Under the pieces are notes generated by a model. The model made no database searches and was not told where the DNA came from. It worked only from the letters and a program-made list of their open reading frames with translations. 64,000 nt of DNA from positions 1 through 64,000 of the forward strand of contig CAMHAH010000001.1 of NCBI GenBank assembly GCA_946183365.1, read 5' to 3'. How positions within the stretch are numbered: position 1 is the stretch's first letter; each line of letters opens with the position of its first letter. Below are positions 25,958 to 35,288 of this stretch, piece after piece. Source of the DNA: an uncultured Clostridia bacterium (GTDB lineage Bacteria > Bacillota > Clostridia > Oscillospirales > Acutalibacteraceae). A program made the translations under genes and the position numbers.

Positions 25958-28954
25958 TCAACTACTATGCCATGAGCCATGAATATTACTGAAATCCCAA
26001 TCGGGCTTTCTATAAATACCGTACGCGGTATTATCGAGCGAATTCCAGTATTTATTAGTAGCTGTCTCGCTTGAATAATTCCAATCTCCGCCGTTAGAAA
26101 CGATATTGCCGTTATATTTCTTTACTTTAATGACAGTGCCGTTGGCTTTGGAAGTTTCATAACTGTCGGAATACTTATCGGTTCCGTCTACATTGACTTT
26201 GATCTGGATCTTCTCATACTGACTTGTATTGATACCGTAATAGAATATTTTTTTAGCGTCACTGCCATTATCATTCTTAACATAATACATCTCAGTAAAA
26301 TCCATTTTACCCTTATTTGCCGTGTATGCCTGAATGTAAGGATTATTACTGAACAACCAATCAGCTCCTTCAAAGAAGTAATACCTATAGTAATTCTTCA
26401 ACTCAACTATATTACCGTTGTTCAGCGTATTATTATATTTATTATCAGTTCTTAAAGTTGAGGTTATTGTAGTATTATTAGCTAAGGTATCAGTAAAACT
26501 ATAGAACGTATTAGGATTTTTTTCATCATACCATGAGCTATAAGTATTCAGTCTCTTGTACCAGTTATAATAAGCGGTACGCGCGACACAAGTTCCGTTA
26601 TTATCCTGTGTTTCAACTCTATACCAATTATACCTGTTGTCACAAGGTACTACGCAAGCGTACGCATACTTATTGTTACTTTCCTTAAAGCTGCCGTCTT
26701 TGTAGCATCTTGTATAATAAGCGTTTTGCTCATCTACCGAGTTTGTATTATTGTACCTCCTGAAGAACTTGACCATTACTTTTGTATTATTAGCGTCTGA
26801 ATCATAGCCCGAAGCATCGTTATTAGCTTTGATGATCAGGAAATCAGTACCCCAATAATTATGATTATCACTGCTCTCACCGATTTGGTAATATTTGCCT
26901 GATACCTTATTGGCATTCCACTCAGAATCAAATGTAATATTCGGGTTCTTATCAAGTGAGTTTATAGCGTAATCATCATCGAAATTATAATATCGACGGA
27001 ATGTAACGGACGGACGCTGACTATCACCGTAAGAAAGCAATGCGGAAGGCATTACAAAAACATAACAATGATTATCAGTACCGGAAGCCTTATACTCGAT
27101 CTGTTGACCGTCATAACTATATTTAACTGTCAAACAACCGCCGTTATCACCAAAGTAATGATTCTTTGTAGCGTCATATACGGTCACATACTCCATCGAA
27201 CTGCTGTAATCGCCCCACAGTCCTCCGCAGGATTTCTGTGTGGTATAATAGTCGACCGTACTTGAGCCATCTTTGTACTTTAACGGAGAACCATCGGCAA
27301 AAATAGTAAAATGTGTTCTGTCAAGGGCGCCGTTAGTTACTATATTATTTTCAACTGTTCTGTCAGATACATGTGTCAGTTTGCCCGACGGTATCGTCTG
27401 AGCGTCCCAATAGTTCCAAACCTCGGATTCATCCATTGGGTTAACACGGCGAAACTCATATTTATGATTCGCAAACTCAGCGGGAGCTTTTACCTTCCAT
27501 GTTTTTGCTTTGTTATTCACTCCGGTATAGTTTGAAGGAGTCATAAGATATCCGCGCTTCAGATCGAGGTCATAAAGCTGCATAACGGGATTATAAGGGA
27601 CTCCGTTGACTTTCTTGATATCGGGCAGCCATGTTTCTTTTGTTGCGTCATGAAGAACAAACTCGATCTTGTCTTCCTTTTGGTCATCAGACTTTGACAG
27701 GACGAGGTTTACGTTTATATTCTTACCCTCATAATAATCTTCAACACAGTTTGCGTCAGTACCTTCAAGCCACATGATCATAGTCATGTATTTTGTCTCA
27801 TGGGCTTTGATGCTGAACAGCGTACCTGTACTCTGTCCGGGTACATAGTTAAAATAGTCGTCTATCGAAGAAGCGAACGCGGAAACTATATTTGTAGGCT
27901 TTCCTGTTGAATTGTCTATAGAAGTAACGGGAGCATAGGGGCGCTGGAAGCCTGTAGAAACACCCGGAGCAATAACAGCGTAACCTGTACTTGAAACAAG
28001 ATTTGAATAAGGAACTAAAGAACAATTATAAAGGCCGCCGTCGCTTGTTGTCGGGGTATAAACATTTCCTTTTTTCAACTCAAGGTCTTTAGTTTTCTTT
28101 TTTGCTAAAGTCTGGCTTGTTGCTGTTCCGTCATGAAACAGAATATGATCATATTTATTACCTGGATTTTCAAACTGAAAGTAATACTGATCTCCTGAAA
28201 CATGAGTAAGCGGAGTACCGGGCCAATTCTCAAAATTATCCTTAGGATTAGATGTAGAATCATTATCCCATATATATACATAAGGAGTATTGCCGCTGCT
28301 TGCCCAACCGAGATTATCATTAAAGTATACGGTCTGATAAGTTGTAGACGCAGCCTCTGCGGTCTTTAAAATATTTGAGCTAACCTTGCCCGCCTTGTTA
28401 TCATTTTGATAAAACGCTATACGAAGAGCCCGACCGGTAGTTTCTGTATCGCTGTTTGAAGAGGAACCACCCGAAACATCAAACGATGAATCGTTGTTGA
28501 GATATACGTCAACATCGCCGGAACCCTCATTGGTAAGAGTAAAGTCAATAGAAACATACTTTGAATTCACATCATTGACAGTACCCTCACGGAACTTCAT
28601 ATTATTCGTATCAGTCTTATCAAAGGTACCGGTAGTCGGGAAAAAAATATTCCTGCCATCGACAGATGTAGCCGGCTCAAACACGAAATCATTAAGATAA
28701 TTTCGAATATTTATATAGTTAGATTCATCGGCTTTATCAAAATCAATTTTCAAACCGGAGTCAGGAGATACCGACAAAGAACCGTGCATTTTCTCCTTAC
28801 CGGCAATAGAAAACCAGGCATAGGTAACAGCAACAATCAAAGCCAAAACCTCAACTATTGCAATAACAACAATCAGAGGCGAAGAATTGAAAATATTAAC
28901 TTTTTGAGCTTTTACAGAGTTGTTATCAACATTTGCCTTAGCAATCTTACTCAT
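25958..28954 (-). CDS. Large exported protein with CBM26-like insertion (998 aa)
   Basis: 998 residues. One membrane segment (26-46) ends in VTYAWFSIAG, a textbook SipW-type signal. Residues ~50-200 form the shared locus module (DGRNIFFPTTGT, KYVSIDFTLTNEG, RALRIAFYQND). Residues ~205-298 look like a CBM26-type starch-binding module: TVYFNDNLGW, YVYIW, ENWPGTPLTHV, YYFQFENP, HILFHDGT.TSQT. This insertion interrupts the shared module, which resumes with YMTMIMWLEGTDANC (~389-403). The remaining ~600 residues are Tyr/Asn-rich beta sequence with many aromatic pairs. It lies 16 nt after the 371-residue gene. Likely a surface glucan-binding or fibre protein. The CBM call rests on motif similarity only. 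Confidence 0.8.
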   Translation of the reverse strand: MSKIAKANVDNNSVKAQKVNIFNSSPLIVVIAIVEVLALIVAVTYAWFSIAGKEKMHGSLSVSPDSGLKIDFDKADESNYINIRNYLNDFVFEPATSVDGRNIFFPTTGTFDKTDTNNMKFREGTVNDVNSKYVSIDFTLTNEGSGDVDVYLNNDSSFDVSGGSSSNSDTETTGRALRIAFYQNDNKAGKVSSNILKTAEAASTTYQTVYFNDNLGWASSGNTPYVYIWDNDSTSNPKDNFENWPGTPLTHVSGDQYYFQFENPGNKYDHILFHDGTATSQTLAKKKTKDLELKKGNVYTPTTSDGGLYNCSLVPYSNLVSSTGYAVIAPGVSTGFQRPYAPVTSIDNSTGKPTNIVSAFASSIDDYFNYVPGQSTGTLFSIKAHETKYMTMIMWLEGTDANCVEDYYEGKNINVNLVLSKSDDQKEDKIEFVLHDATKETWLPDIKKVNGVPYNPVMQLYDLDLKRGYLMTPSNYTGVNNKAKTWKVKAPAEFANHKYEFRRVNPMDESEVWNYWDAQTIPSGKLTHVSDRTVENNIVTNGALDRTHFTIFADGSPLKYKDGSSTVDYYTTQKSCGGLWGDYSSSMEYVTVYDATKNHYFGDNGGCLTVKYSYDGQQIEYKASGTDNHCYVFVMPSALLSYGDSQRPSVTFRRYYNFDDDYAINSLDKNPNITFDSEWNANKVSGKYYQIGESSDNHNYWGTDFLIIKANNDASGYDSDANNTKVMVKFFRRYNNTNSVDEQNAYYTRCYKDGSFKESNNKYAYACVVPCDNRYNWYRVETQDNNGTCVARTAYYNWYKRLNTYSSWYDEKNPNTFYSFTDTLANNTTITSTLRTDNKYNNTLNNGNIVELKNYYRYYFFEGADWLFSNNPYIQAYTANKGKMDFTEMYYVKNDNGSDAKKIFYYGINTSQYEKIQIKVNVDGTDKYSDSYETSKANGTVIKVKKYNGNIVSNGGDWNYSSETATNKYWNSLDNTAYGIYRKPDWDFSNIHGSWHSS

Positions 28955-28970
28955 TATTATCTCCTAAAAG

Positions 28971-30086
28971 TTAACCTGCACTTAAATCAAGTTGAATATA
29001 AAACTTACCGCCGGCAATAGCTCGACGAGCTTCATCATCTGTACCCTCGATCCAAATATTAACACGGGCTTTACCGTAATACTCGGTCTTTCCGGTGCTC
29101 TCATTTAAATGAGGAGTACTTAAAGTTGCAAATGGTTTTGACGATGCTTTAGCGGGATCTGTTACGGTACCGGAATCATATACATACGATTTTGTTCCGC
29201 CAACACCGATATCCCAATATCTGTGAGTATATGTATCAATAAAACTGTGTGAATCATAAGTGACCTTGTGATCCTCGTCAGCTGTCAAATTCGGCACATC
29301 TGTAAGTAGAGTCATGGGATCAGTCTTTGCCGGACCCTGGTACAAGCATACATCCGGTCTGGGAAGCCAAACTAAGGACGGCACAGTATTCAAATGAGAA
29401 TCATCAGCTATGTCGGAATAGATATCAGAATAAGTTAAGTTTTCGGGGTTCTGATAACCGACAAACGCTACGCGAACCGCTCCGACAACCGCGTCGGGAG
29501 AAAACGCACCGTACTTCGCCGCTTGCGCAGAGGTATAATCAGTCGTTAAACTGCCGTCTCCTGGCTCAGTCTCGCAATCAGCCAAAACATAGGCTTCATC
29601 ACCAAGATAGACTCGACAGTTCTGAGCTTCGGATCTGAAGATCAGATCAAACGAAAGATACTCTTTATTAGGTGTAATCTCCTGATAATTCGACGCTGTT
29701 TCGTTGATTATTTTTTTGCCTGAAACACTGTCGTTTTGTAAAATAGGGATATAAAGCTTTCGTCCGTCACCGGTAACATCCTTAGGGTTGTAATCATACA
29801 AAAGGCTGTAATCCTTGTTCTCGCCGTTTTCATTTACAGTAACGTGCTCAAAATCCATATTGGAAGCGAATTCAGACACCTTATACTCGCCCTGTGTTTC
29901 TCTTGTTGAAAAACCAACGGCAACATCAAACTCAACACCTTGTTTGGTAGAAGCGTTGATCGTGCTTGCGTAAACAGGTGGAGAATTCATCGTAAACCAT
30001 GAATATGTAAAAGCAAAAATAAGAACAAGCAAAGAGAGCAATACCATGATACCCTTCGCCATCAATGAATGCCGGGTGATTTTCAT
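28971..30086 (-). CDS. Exported TasA-like family protein (371 aa)
   Basis: 371 residues with a membrane segment (11-28) ending in FTYSWFTMNS, a SipW-type signal. The mature part is a compact version of the locus module: DGRKLYIPILQ, EYLSFDLIFRSEAQN, GAVRVAFVGYQN, and at the very C terminus VNIWIEGTDDEARRA followed by a final beta strand (FYIQLDLSAG). It is the cleanest single-module member, so a fibre subunit is plausible. Start after aaaggagcgat. It is co-transcribed with the 798-residue coiled-coil gene upstream (52-nt gap) and the 998-residue gene downstream. Confidence 0.8.
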   Translation of the reverse strand: MKITRHSLMAKGIMVLLSLLVLIFAFTYSWFTMNSPPVYASTINASTKQGVEFDVAVGFSTRETQGEYKVSEFASNMDFEHVTVNENGENKDYSLLYDYNPKDVTGDGRKLYIPILQNDSVSGKKIINETASNYQEITPNKEYLSFDLIFRSEAQNCRVYLGDEAYVLADCETEPGDGSLTTDYTSAQAAKYGAFSPDAVVGAVRVAFVGYQNPENLTYSDIYSDIADDSHLNTVPSLVWLPRPDVCLYQGPAKTDPMTLLTDVPNLTADEDHKVTYDSHSFIDTYTHRYWDIGVGGTKSYVYDSGTVTDPAKASSKPFATLSTPHLNESTGKTEYYGKARVNIWIEGTDDEARRAIAGGKFYIQLDLSAG

Positions 30087-30138
30087 AATATCGCTCCTTT
30101 CTTTTTGTTAATCAATAAAAACAATCAATTATTATATA

Positions 30139-32535
30139 TTACTTATAATCTTTAGCCTCGGGAAGATCAAGAAGAGCCTGTGGCTTATCATCAACAAGCA
30201 CTTTCGCCTTCTTAACAAACTTACGAGCCTTCTTGGTAGCCTTAGCGAGTTTAGTATTATAATCCTTCTGGATAGCTTTCTTCTCAGCGTTCAGACGAAC
30301 TGTATACTTCTGGTCATCAGTGAACTTGCAAGCGGCAACAGTCTGAGCCTCGAGAGCCTCGATCTTTGCTTCATATTCAGACGCCTGAGCCTTAAGCTTT
30401 GCCTCATACTCATCTCTGACAGCCTGAATACCGGCGTCCTTGGCAACATTAGCGGCATAGACCTGATCCTTAAGATCGGCGATCTCTTTCTCTCGGTTAG
30501 AAGTGGACGCTACGAGATTAGCGATAGAATTATTGAGTCTGAGGTTCTCAGTCTCGATATCCGCGACCTTATCACGGGCGTTTCTGATCTCGGACTGAGC
30601 CTTGGCTTCAATAGCGTCAACACCGTCTATACGCTCGGTAAGAGCAGACTTTTCATCACGAAGAGTAGAGATTATCGCGTCTTTAGCTGAGATAGTGTTC
30701 AGGTGAACTCTGATCTGATGCTGCAGCTCGCGGTTCTCGTCATTACCCTCGTTGATAGTATTCTGCAAATCATTCAACTCACGCCGGAAGTTAGAATACT
30801 TATCCTTGAGGTCATTATGCTCGTTCTGCAGATTAGTGAGCTTACCGTCGAGCTTAGCTATCGTATTATTATTGCTCTCGATAGTGGCGGTCTTTGCGGC
30901 TATATCATCAGCCTGTTCACTTATGGTATGCTCCTGATCAGAGATCGTATTCTTTAATGTTGAATTCTCGGCTGTGAGACTGCCGACCGTATTAGTCAGG
31001 GCGGCAACATTGGAGTTCAAGCTTGTGATCTCCTTCGCCTGATCGGCTATCGTATTCTCCTGCTGTTTGATGAGCTCAGCCTGTTCAGCGATCTTAGCTT
31101 TTAGCTGCTCGATCTCGGCATTGAGCTTATCAATAGTAGCATTGAGCTCAGCGATGTTAGCTTCGAGAGCCGCAATAGTAGCGAGGTGAGCGGCGATCTG
31201 AGCCTCGAGTTCTGCGATCTTTGCCTCAAGCTCGGCAATCTTAGCTTCGAGCTCTGCGATACGCGCCTTGAGCTGTTCGACCTCTTTCTCGAGATCCATG
31301 ATACGGATCTGAGCCTTGCGGAGCTCTTCGCGAACCTCTTCGAGCTCTTTCTTAAGAGTAACTATTGTGGCCTCAAGCTCTTTGATCTTGATATCGCGAA
31401 TACGAATCTGTTCTTTAGCCTGTTCGAGCTCAGACGTCAACTTAGAGATGATTACCTCACGCTCACGAACCTCTTTGAGTCTGAGCGCCATCTCTTCACG
31501 ACGAACCTCGTAAATTTTATCTTCGATATATCGCGCCATTTCTTCCTCGGGCTTGTTTGCCTCAGCGGCACGGCGCGCGTTTTCAGCATCATACTCCGCT
31601 TTCAGTTTTTCGCGAAGAGCTGTGTTGGTGTTCATAGTGGCGACGAAATGCTGGAAAGCCATTACGTCATACATATCCTTTTGAACATCCTCGGGCATCT
31701 GGCCCTCAAAAACGTTCTTCTCAAGGACATATCCGGTCTTGCGGTATGCTTCTATAAACACCCACAGATCATAGCATTGCTTGAACGCGGGATCCTGTTT
31801 TATACAATTTGTTTTATTTATGGGAGATTTTACCTTGATACAACCGTTGAGCGACTTGATCAGGTCTGTATTACAAAAATCATCAAGCGTCATACGAATA
31901 CGCTCTATACGCTCATAGTCTGTCAAAGCGGAGAGATCCTCGTCACGGTCGATTTTATCACGCTCATGCTTCTCCGCGTGGTGATCGAAAACGAAGCCCA
32001 TCTTTTCATGACCGATCGCGAGCTCTCGCTCCATGTGCATCTTACTGGATGAATCATTCGGAGCGTCCTGCAGCGCACGGAAACGAGCTTCAACAAACAA
32101 AATACAGTTATGTATCAGCGTATGGAGAAAACGGTTTTCATAGGTCGCGAAGCTGTCTTCACGGTGAGTATTGAGAAGTCTCTCGGGAATTACGCTTCCG
32201 TCGTCCTCTATAGCCATAATAAGGTTAGCGTGTTGAGTAAGGTGCTGAACCGCGTCCTTGCCGACCTGCTTTACCTTATCTATACGGTCTACCTCTTTAT
32301 ACTCTTCAATGAACTTTCTCTGTTCATCGATGGCCTTTTCGATATAGGGCAGCTTACCCTCGATCATCTCGACCCATTCCATATCGATAACACGGTTATA
32401 CGCGTTACCGGAAAGTTCATCATTGCCCTTGTCGGCGTCAGCCATTGCTGATGTCAGATAATCATGCGCGTAATCGCCGTCGAGAGTTTCTTTCATTTCG
32501 GCATAAGCTCTGTAATATCTGCTATAGTCAATCAT
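30139..32535 (-). CDS. Long coiled-coil protein, DUF2357/McrC-side-like N terminus
   Basis: 798 residues, no signal or membrane segment, so cytoplasmic. Residues 1-300 are a helical domain with TYENRFLHTLIHNCILFVEA (~133) and DPAFKQCYDLWVFI (~248), features I associate with DUF2357 proteins that partner McrB-like ATPases. No PD-D/ExK nuclease motif is visible. Residues ~305-745 are one long coiled coil with heptad runs such as KIAELEAKIAELEAKIAELE; a basic tail follows (~745-798, KKARKFVKKAKVL). Neighbour of the McrB-like AAA+ gene, which fits a two-component pair. I place the start at the ATG 8 nt after aaaaggag rather than the GTG overlapping it. The family link is tentative. Confidence 0.7.
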   Translation of the reverse strand: MIDYSRYYRAYAEMKETLDGDYAHDYLTSAMADADKGNDELSGNAYNRVIDMEWVEMIEGKLPYIEKAIDEQRKFIEEYKEVDRIDKVKQVGKDAVQHLTQHANLIMAIEDDGSVIPERLLNTHREDSFATYENRFLHTLIHNCILFVEARFRALQDAPNDSSSKMHMERELAIGHEKMGFVFDHHAEKHERDKIDRDEDLSALTDYERIERIRMTLDDFCNTDLIKSLNGCIKVKSPINKTNCIKQDPAFKQCYDLWVFIEAYRKTGYVLEKNVFEGQMPEDVQKDMYDVMAFQHFVATMNTNTALREKLKAEYDAENARRAAEANKPEEEMARYIEDKIYEVRREEMALRLKEVREREVIISKLTSELEQAKEQIRIRDIKIKELEATIVTLKKELEEVREELRKAQIRIMDLEKEVEQLKARIAELEAKIAELEAKIAELEAQIAAHLATIAALEANIAELNATIDKLNAEIEQLKAKIAEQAELIKQQENTIADQAKEITSLNSNVAALTNTVGSLTAENSTLKNTISDQEHTISEQADDIAAKTATIESNNNTIAKLDGKLTNLQNEHNDLKDKYSNFRRELNDLQNTINEGNDENRELQHQIRVHLNTISAKDAIISTLRDEKSALTERIDGVDAIEAKAQSEIRNARDKVADIETENLRLNNSIANLVASTSNREKEIADLKDQVYAANVAKDAGIQAVRDEYEAKLKAQASEYEAKIEALEAQTVAACKFTDDQKYTVRLNAEKKAIQKDYNTKLAKATKKARKFVKKAKVLVDDKPQALLDLPEAKDYK

Positions 32536-32592
32536 CGGGCTCACTCCTTTTCAGGGTTGGTTATAAGTTGATTTATACTGAGAGATTGCTTT

Positions 32593-32639
32593 CAGCAACC
32601 CTCCGGCACTTCGTGCCACCTCCCTTGGGAAAGGGAGGC
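32593..32639. repeat. Small double-hairpin repeat inside the operon
   Basis: Two adjacent hairpins, ccggcacttcgtgcc and cctcccttgggaaagggagg, preceded by cagcaaccct. This arrangement is typical of short dispersed repeats in gut Ruminococcaceae genomes. It sits in the 116-nt gap between the AAA+ and coiled-coil genes and could act as a processing or partial termination site. Confidence 0.6.
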
Positions 32640-32651
32640 TGATTAATGTTA

Positions 32652-34199
32652 TCAGGTCATCTTCTGGAGCATGCGGACATACTCTTTACACTCGTTCATG
32701 TTCTCGCGTCCGAAAAGCTGATCAAGCTGCTGAACCAAACCGTCGATCTCATCACGGATATAAGAAATATTCAGCGCCTCAAACTTACGGAATACTTTCT
32801 TGCACAGCGCGTAATCTATACCGTCTACCTCTGTACCGCCGCAGCCAACGAAAGCGGGAACGAAGGAGTTGATCTGCTTCATAACACGGTTACCGAAAGC
32901 AACACGGAAGTGCTCGATTACGTAGTCGTCAAGGATCTCGATCTTCTTGAGGTTCTCCTCACTGATCGGATTAGCCTTGACAGCGTCTTCAAGAAGCTTG
33001 GTGAAATGCTTATAGTTGATATGACAGGGCGGTGTGTCGGGGGCGTCAAAGGGCTTACCCTTTGTATTGATATCGATAGGCATCGCACGGTCATAAACCT
33101 TATCGGTGATAGCGAATGTAGAGTCATCGTTGTTCGCGGTGCCGACATACCAGATGTTATCGGGAATGGTCAGCTTACCGTGATCAAGGTGCTTAGGATC
33201 ATCGGGCCAGGGAGCGGCGACGATCTCTACGATCCACTCGTCGTGAGCAGGCATTTCAAGGATAGAGAGCATCTCAGCGAAGTAGTACTCAACACGGGCG
33301 ATGTTCATCTCATCGAGGATAACTACATATACGTTCTCGTTGTATGAAGCCTCATACAGAGCGCGGAGAAGCTCAGTCTCATTATATCTCTTTGTGAATT
33401 CGTTGTAGTAGCCGAAGAGCTCGGTACGGTCACGCCATGAAGGCTGAACAGACGCGATAACTGCGGGGTTGCATACATACTTACCGAAAGCGTAAGGCAG
33501 TGAGGTTTTACCTGTACCGGAAATACCTTGCAGGATGGTCAGACGACCGGAAGCAAAGCCTGCTACGAAGCAGCGGAGCAGCTTGATCTCATACCAATAA
33601 TGCATTCTTGAGCAAGCAAAATTGCGGAAGTTGGTAACAAACTCGGGAAGAGTAACGTCCCAGTCGTAGGGCTCGGGCTGATAATCCGCCCACTCTTCGT
33701 CGATAGTGACAAGCTTGTTGAAACGGCCTGTTGACACTTCTTCCTCTTCCTCTCCTGCGTTGAGAGCCTTCAGCTCCTCTCCGGTGAGCTCCGCGATCTC
33801 GTTCGGATTGAGGCCGATCTGAGAAACCTTCATAGAGAGGATCTTATCCTTCTCAAGGTTAAGACGCATTACCTCTTTATTAAGAGCGTTGACTTCATTG
33901 ACAAGGTCATTAGTGTCCTTAGCCTTTTTCTTGAACTTTATGAGCTTCAGGATACCCTTGACAATAAAGAATATGATAAGTCCGAGAACGGCAGCCATAA
34001 GGAGCATAGCGATAATAGCGATTACCCATGCGACGCCCTTGCCGAGCTGTCCCTGACCTGTGAAGTTCTCGATGATCTCAACGTACTTCGGGAAATTGAA
34101 GGCGCCGACGATACCGGTGAATATACCGGCTATCGCGCTCCATAACGAGCCGAAGAACTGCTTAAGGAACTCAAATAAGAATTTAAATATAGTATCCAT
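32652..34199 (-). CDS. Membrane-anchored McrB-like AAA+ ATPase
   Basis: 515 residues. An N-terminal amphipathic region and a membrane helix (~56-82, VAWVIAIIAMLLMAAVLGLI) are followed by a basic stretch, a short coiled coil (~92-120) and an acidic linker. The AAA+ domain has Walker A GISGTGKT (225-232), the McrB-typical VQPSWRDRTELFGYYN, Walker B VVILDEMNIARVEYYF (~292-307) and sensor-1 GTANNDDST (~353). These match the McrB subfamily, normally the GTPase/ATPase motor of restriction systems. Here there is no DNA-binding domain and no nuclease partner, and the protein is tethered to the membrane among export genes. A motor for assembly or export is the likely role (inference). Start after aaggag. 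Confidence 0.85.
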   Translation of the reverse strand: MDTIFKFLFEFLKQFFGSLWSAIAGIFTGIVGAFNFPKYVEIIENFTGQGQLGKGVAWVIAIIAMLLMAAVLGLIIFFIVKGILKLIKFKKKAKDTNDLVNEVNALNKEVMRLNLEKDKILSMKVSQIGLNPNEIAELTGEELKALNAGEEEEEVSTGRFNKLVTIDEEWADYQPEPYDWDVTLPEFVTNFRNFACSRMHYWYEIKLLRCFVAGFASGRLTILQGISGTGKTSLPYAFGKYVCNPAVIASVQPSWRDRTELFGYYNEFTKRYNETELLRALYEASYNENVYVVILDEMNIARVEYYFAEMLSILEMPAHDEWIVEIVAAPWPDDPKHLDHGKLTIPDNIWYVGTANNDDSTFAITDKVYDRAMPIDINTKGKPFDAPDTPPCHINYKHFTKLLEDAVKANPISEENLKKIEILDDYVIEHFRVAFGNRVMKQINSFVPAFVGCGGTEVDGIDYALCKKVFRKFEALNISYIRDEIDGLVQQLDQLFGRENMNECKEYVRMLQKMT

Positions 34200-34270
34200 A
34201 TGCTCTACTCCTTGTGCGAATTTTATTCTGAAAAGGATTACATCCTGTATTTATTATTTGATCAAGTATT

Positions 34271-35209
34271 TTAAATGTCTTCTTCTTCGATATTAAAGAA
34301 CCACATCAGTTTTACATAACCGCCGCGGATAGCGTCGATACACTCGGGATCTTCGCCCTCGATCCACATTACTATCGTGTACTTATCGGTCTGGCCGGGC
34401 TCTAAGCCCTCGTATGTAGTGTTAAATACCGTCTCGTTATCGATAAAGGGCTGAATAACGATCTCTTCATCGGTGTGGTCAACGAGCTCCTTGTTCTGGA
34501 TCTGCTCCTCGGGAGGAGTAAGGCTCTCCGGCGGGGTGTAGTTTGAGGGGACGACCTTCTTAAAGATCTTCTCAAAATCACTGCCGTCGCGGTTTGATTT
34601 AGCGAACACCTCGGGCTCGCCGTTCTTATAAACCATTACTCGGCAGGCTTCGTCAGCGTCTTTAGCAGCCCTGACAGACTGCAGCTGGCTCTGATAATTG
34701 AGTATCTCCTTACCGTTGTTGGTAAGATAGAAGGTATACGCGAGATAGTTCCTGCCGTTATGCGAGCCGTCCCACTCAAGGTCGAGTGTGGCGGGCAGCC
34801 AGTCATATGTGATATTGGTTACTTCGTTGACCATGTTGGCTGAGAGCTTGAAGGTCGCTCCGCTGTCTTCTCCGTCTGACAAGGACGCCGGGTTCTTCTC
34901 GGATATCGAGATACCGTGCTTAGCGGCTCCGCTGTCAACCGTGATAACCAGATCGCCGACTGTTGTCAGCAGCCATGAGATTATCCATACCAGCAACAAA
35001 ACAAGCACCAATACTGTGAGGGCTATGCCCGCACGGCGTTTCCAGACGACCTCTTTTGCGAGGTCCTTTGCGTCACGTCTGGCGTGATATCGCTGGAATA
35101 TGCCCTCTTTATGGCGCTGCTTTTGAACTTCCTTATCGCCCTGATTTTCAAGTTTTTCGAGCTGTTCGGGAGAGAAAGGCTCTTCAGTTTTTTTAGTTTT
35201 CCTGCTCAA
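34271..35209 (-). CDS. Membrane-anchored TasA-like family protein (312 aa)
   Basis: 312 residues. A long charged cytoplasmic N terminus (~60 residues) precedes a membrane helix (~62-85, IALTVLVLVLLLVWIISWLL) without the AWF-type ending, so it may stay anchored rather than be cleaved. The extracytoplasmic part follows the locus pattern: LAYTFYLTNNGKE, ACRVMVYKNGE, a Pro-rich linker, then YTIVMWIEGEDPECIDAI and a final strand (VKLMWFFNI). It could be the membrane base or platform for the exported paralogs. The start is TTG, 9 nt after aaggag. Next to the AAA+ gene. Confidence 0.78.
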   Translation of the reverse strand: MSRKTKKTEEPFSPEQLEKLENQGDKEVQKQRHKEGIFQRYHARRDAKDLAKEVVWKRRAGIALTVLVLVLLLVWIISWLLTTVGDLVITVDSGAAKHGISISEKNPASLSDGEDSGATFKLSANMVNEVTNITYDWLPATLDLEWDGSHNGRNYLAYTFYLTNNGKEILNYQSQLQSVRAAKDADEACRVMVYKNGEPEVFAKSNRDGSDFEKIFKKVVPSNYTPPESLTPPEEQIQNKELVDHTDEEIVIQPFIDNETVFNTTYEGLEPGQTDKYTIVMWIEGEDPECIDAIRGGYVKLMWFFNIEEEDI

Positions 35210-35288
35210 TTGTAACAGCTCCTTTTCATATGTAATACCCGATTAATATTTCTGTGACAAAGCAATCGTCCGTTCAATTCCTGTCAAA

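Noticed and set aside
31190-31290. Tandem ~21-nt repeats that look CRISPR-like at first sight
   Set aside because: They are in-frame coiled-coil heptad repeats (KIAELEA) of the 798-residue protein; there are no spacers.
32652-34199. Type IV restriction (McrBC) system
   Set aside because: The ATPase matches McrB, but no nuclease or DNA-binding domain is present and the neighbours are export proteins, so a restriction role is not supported.
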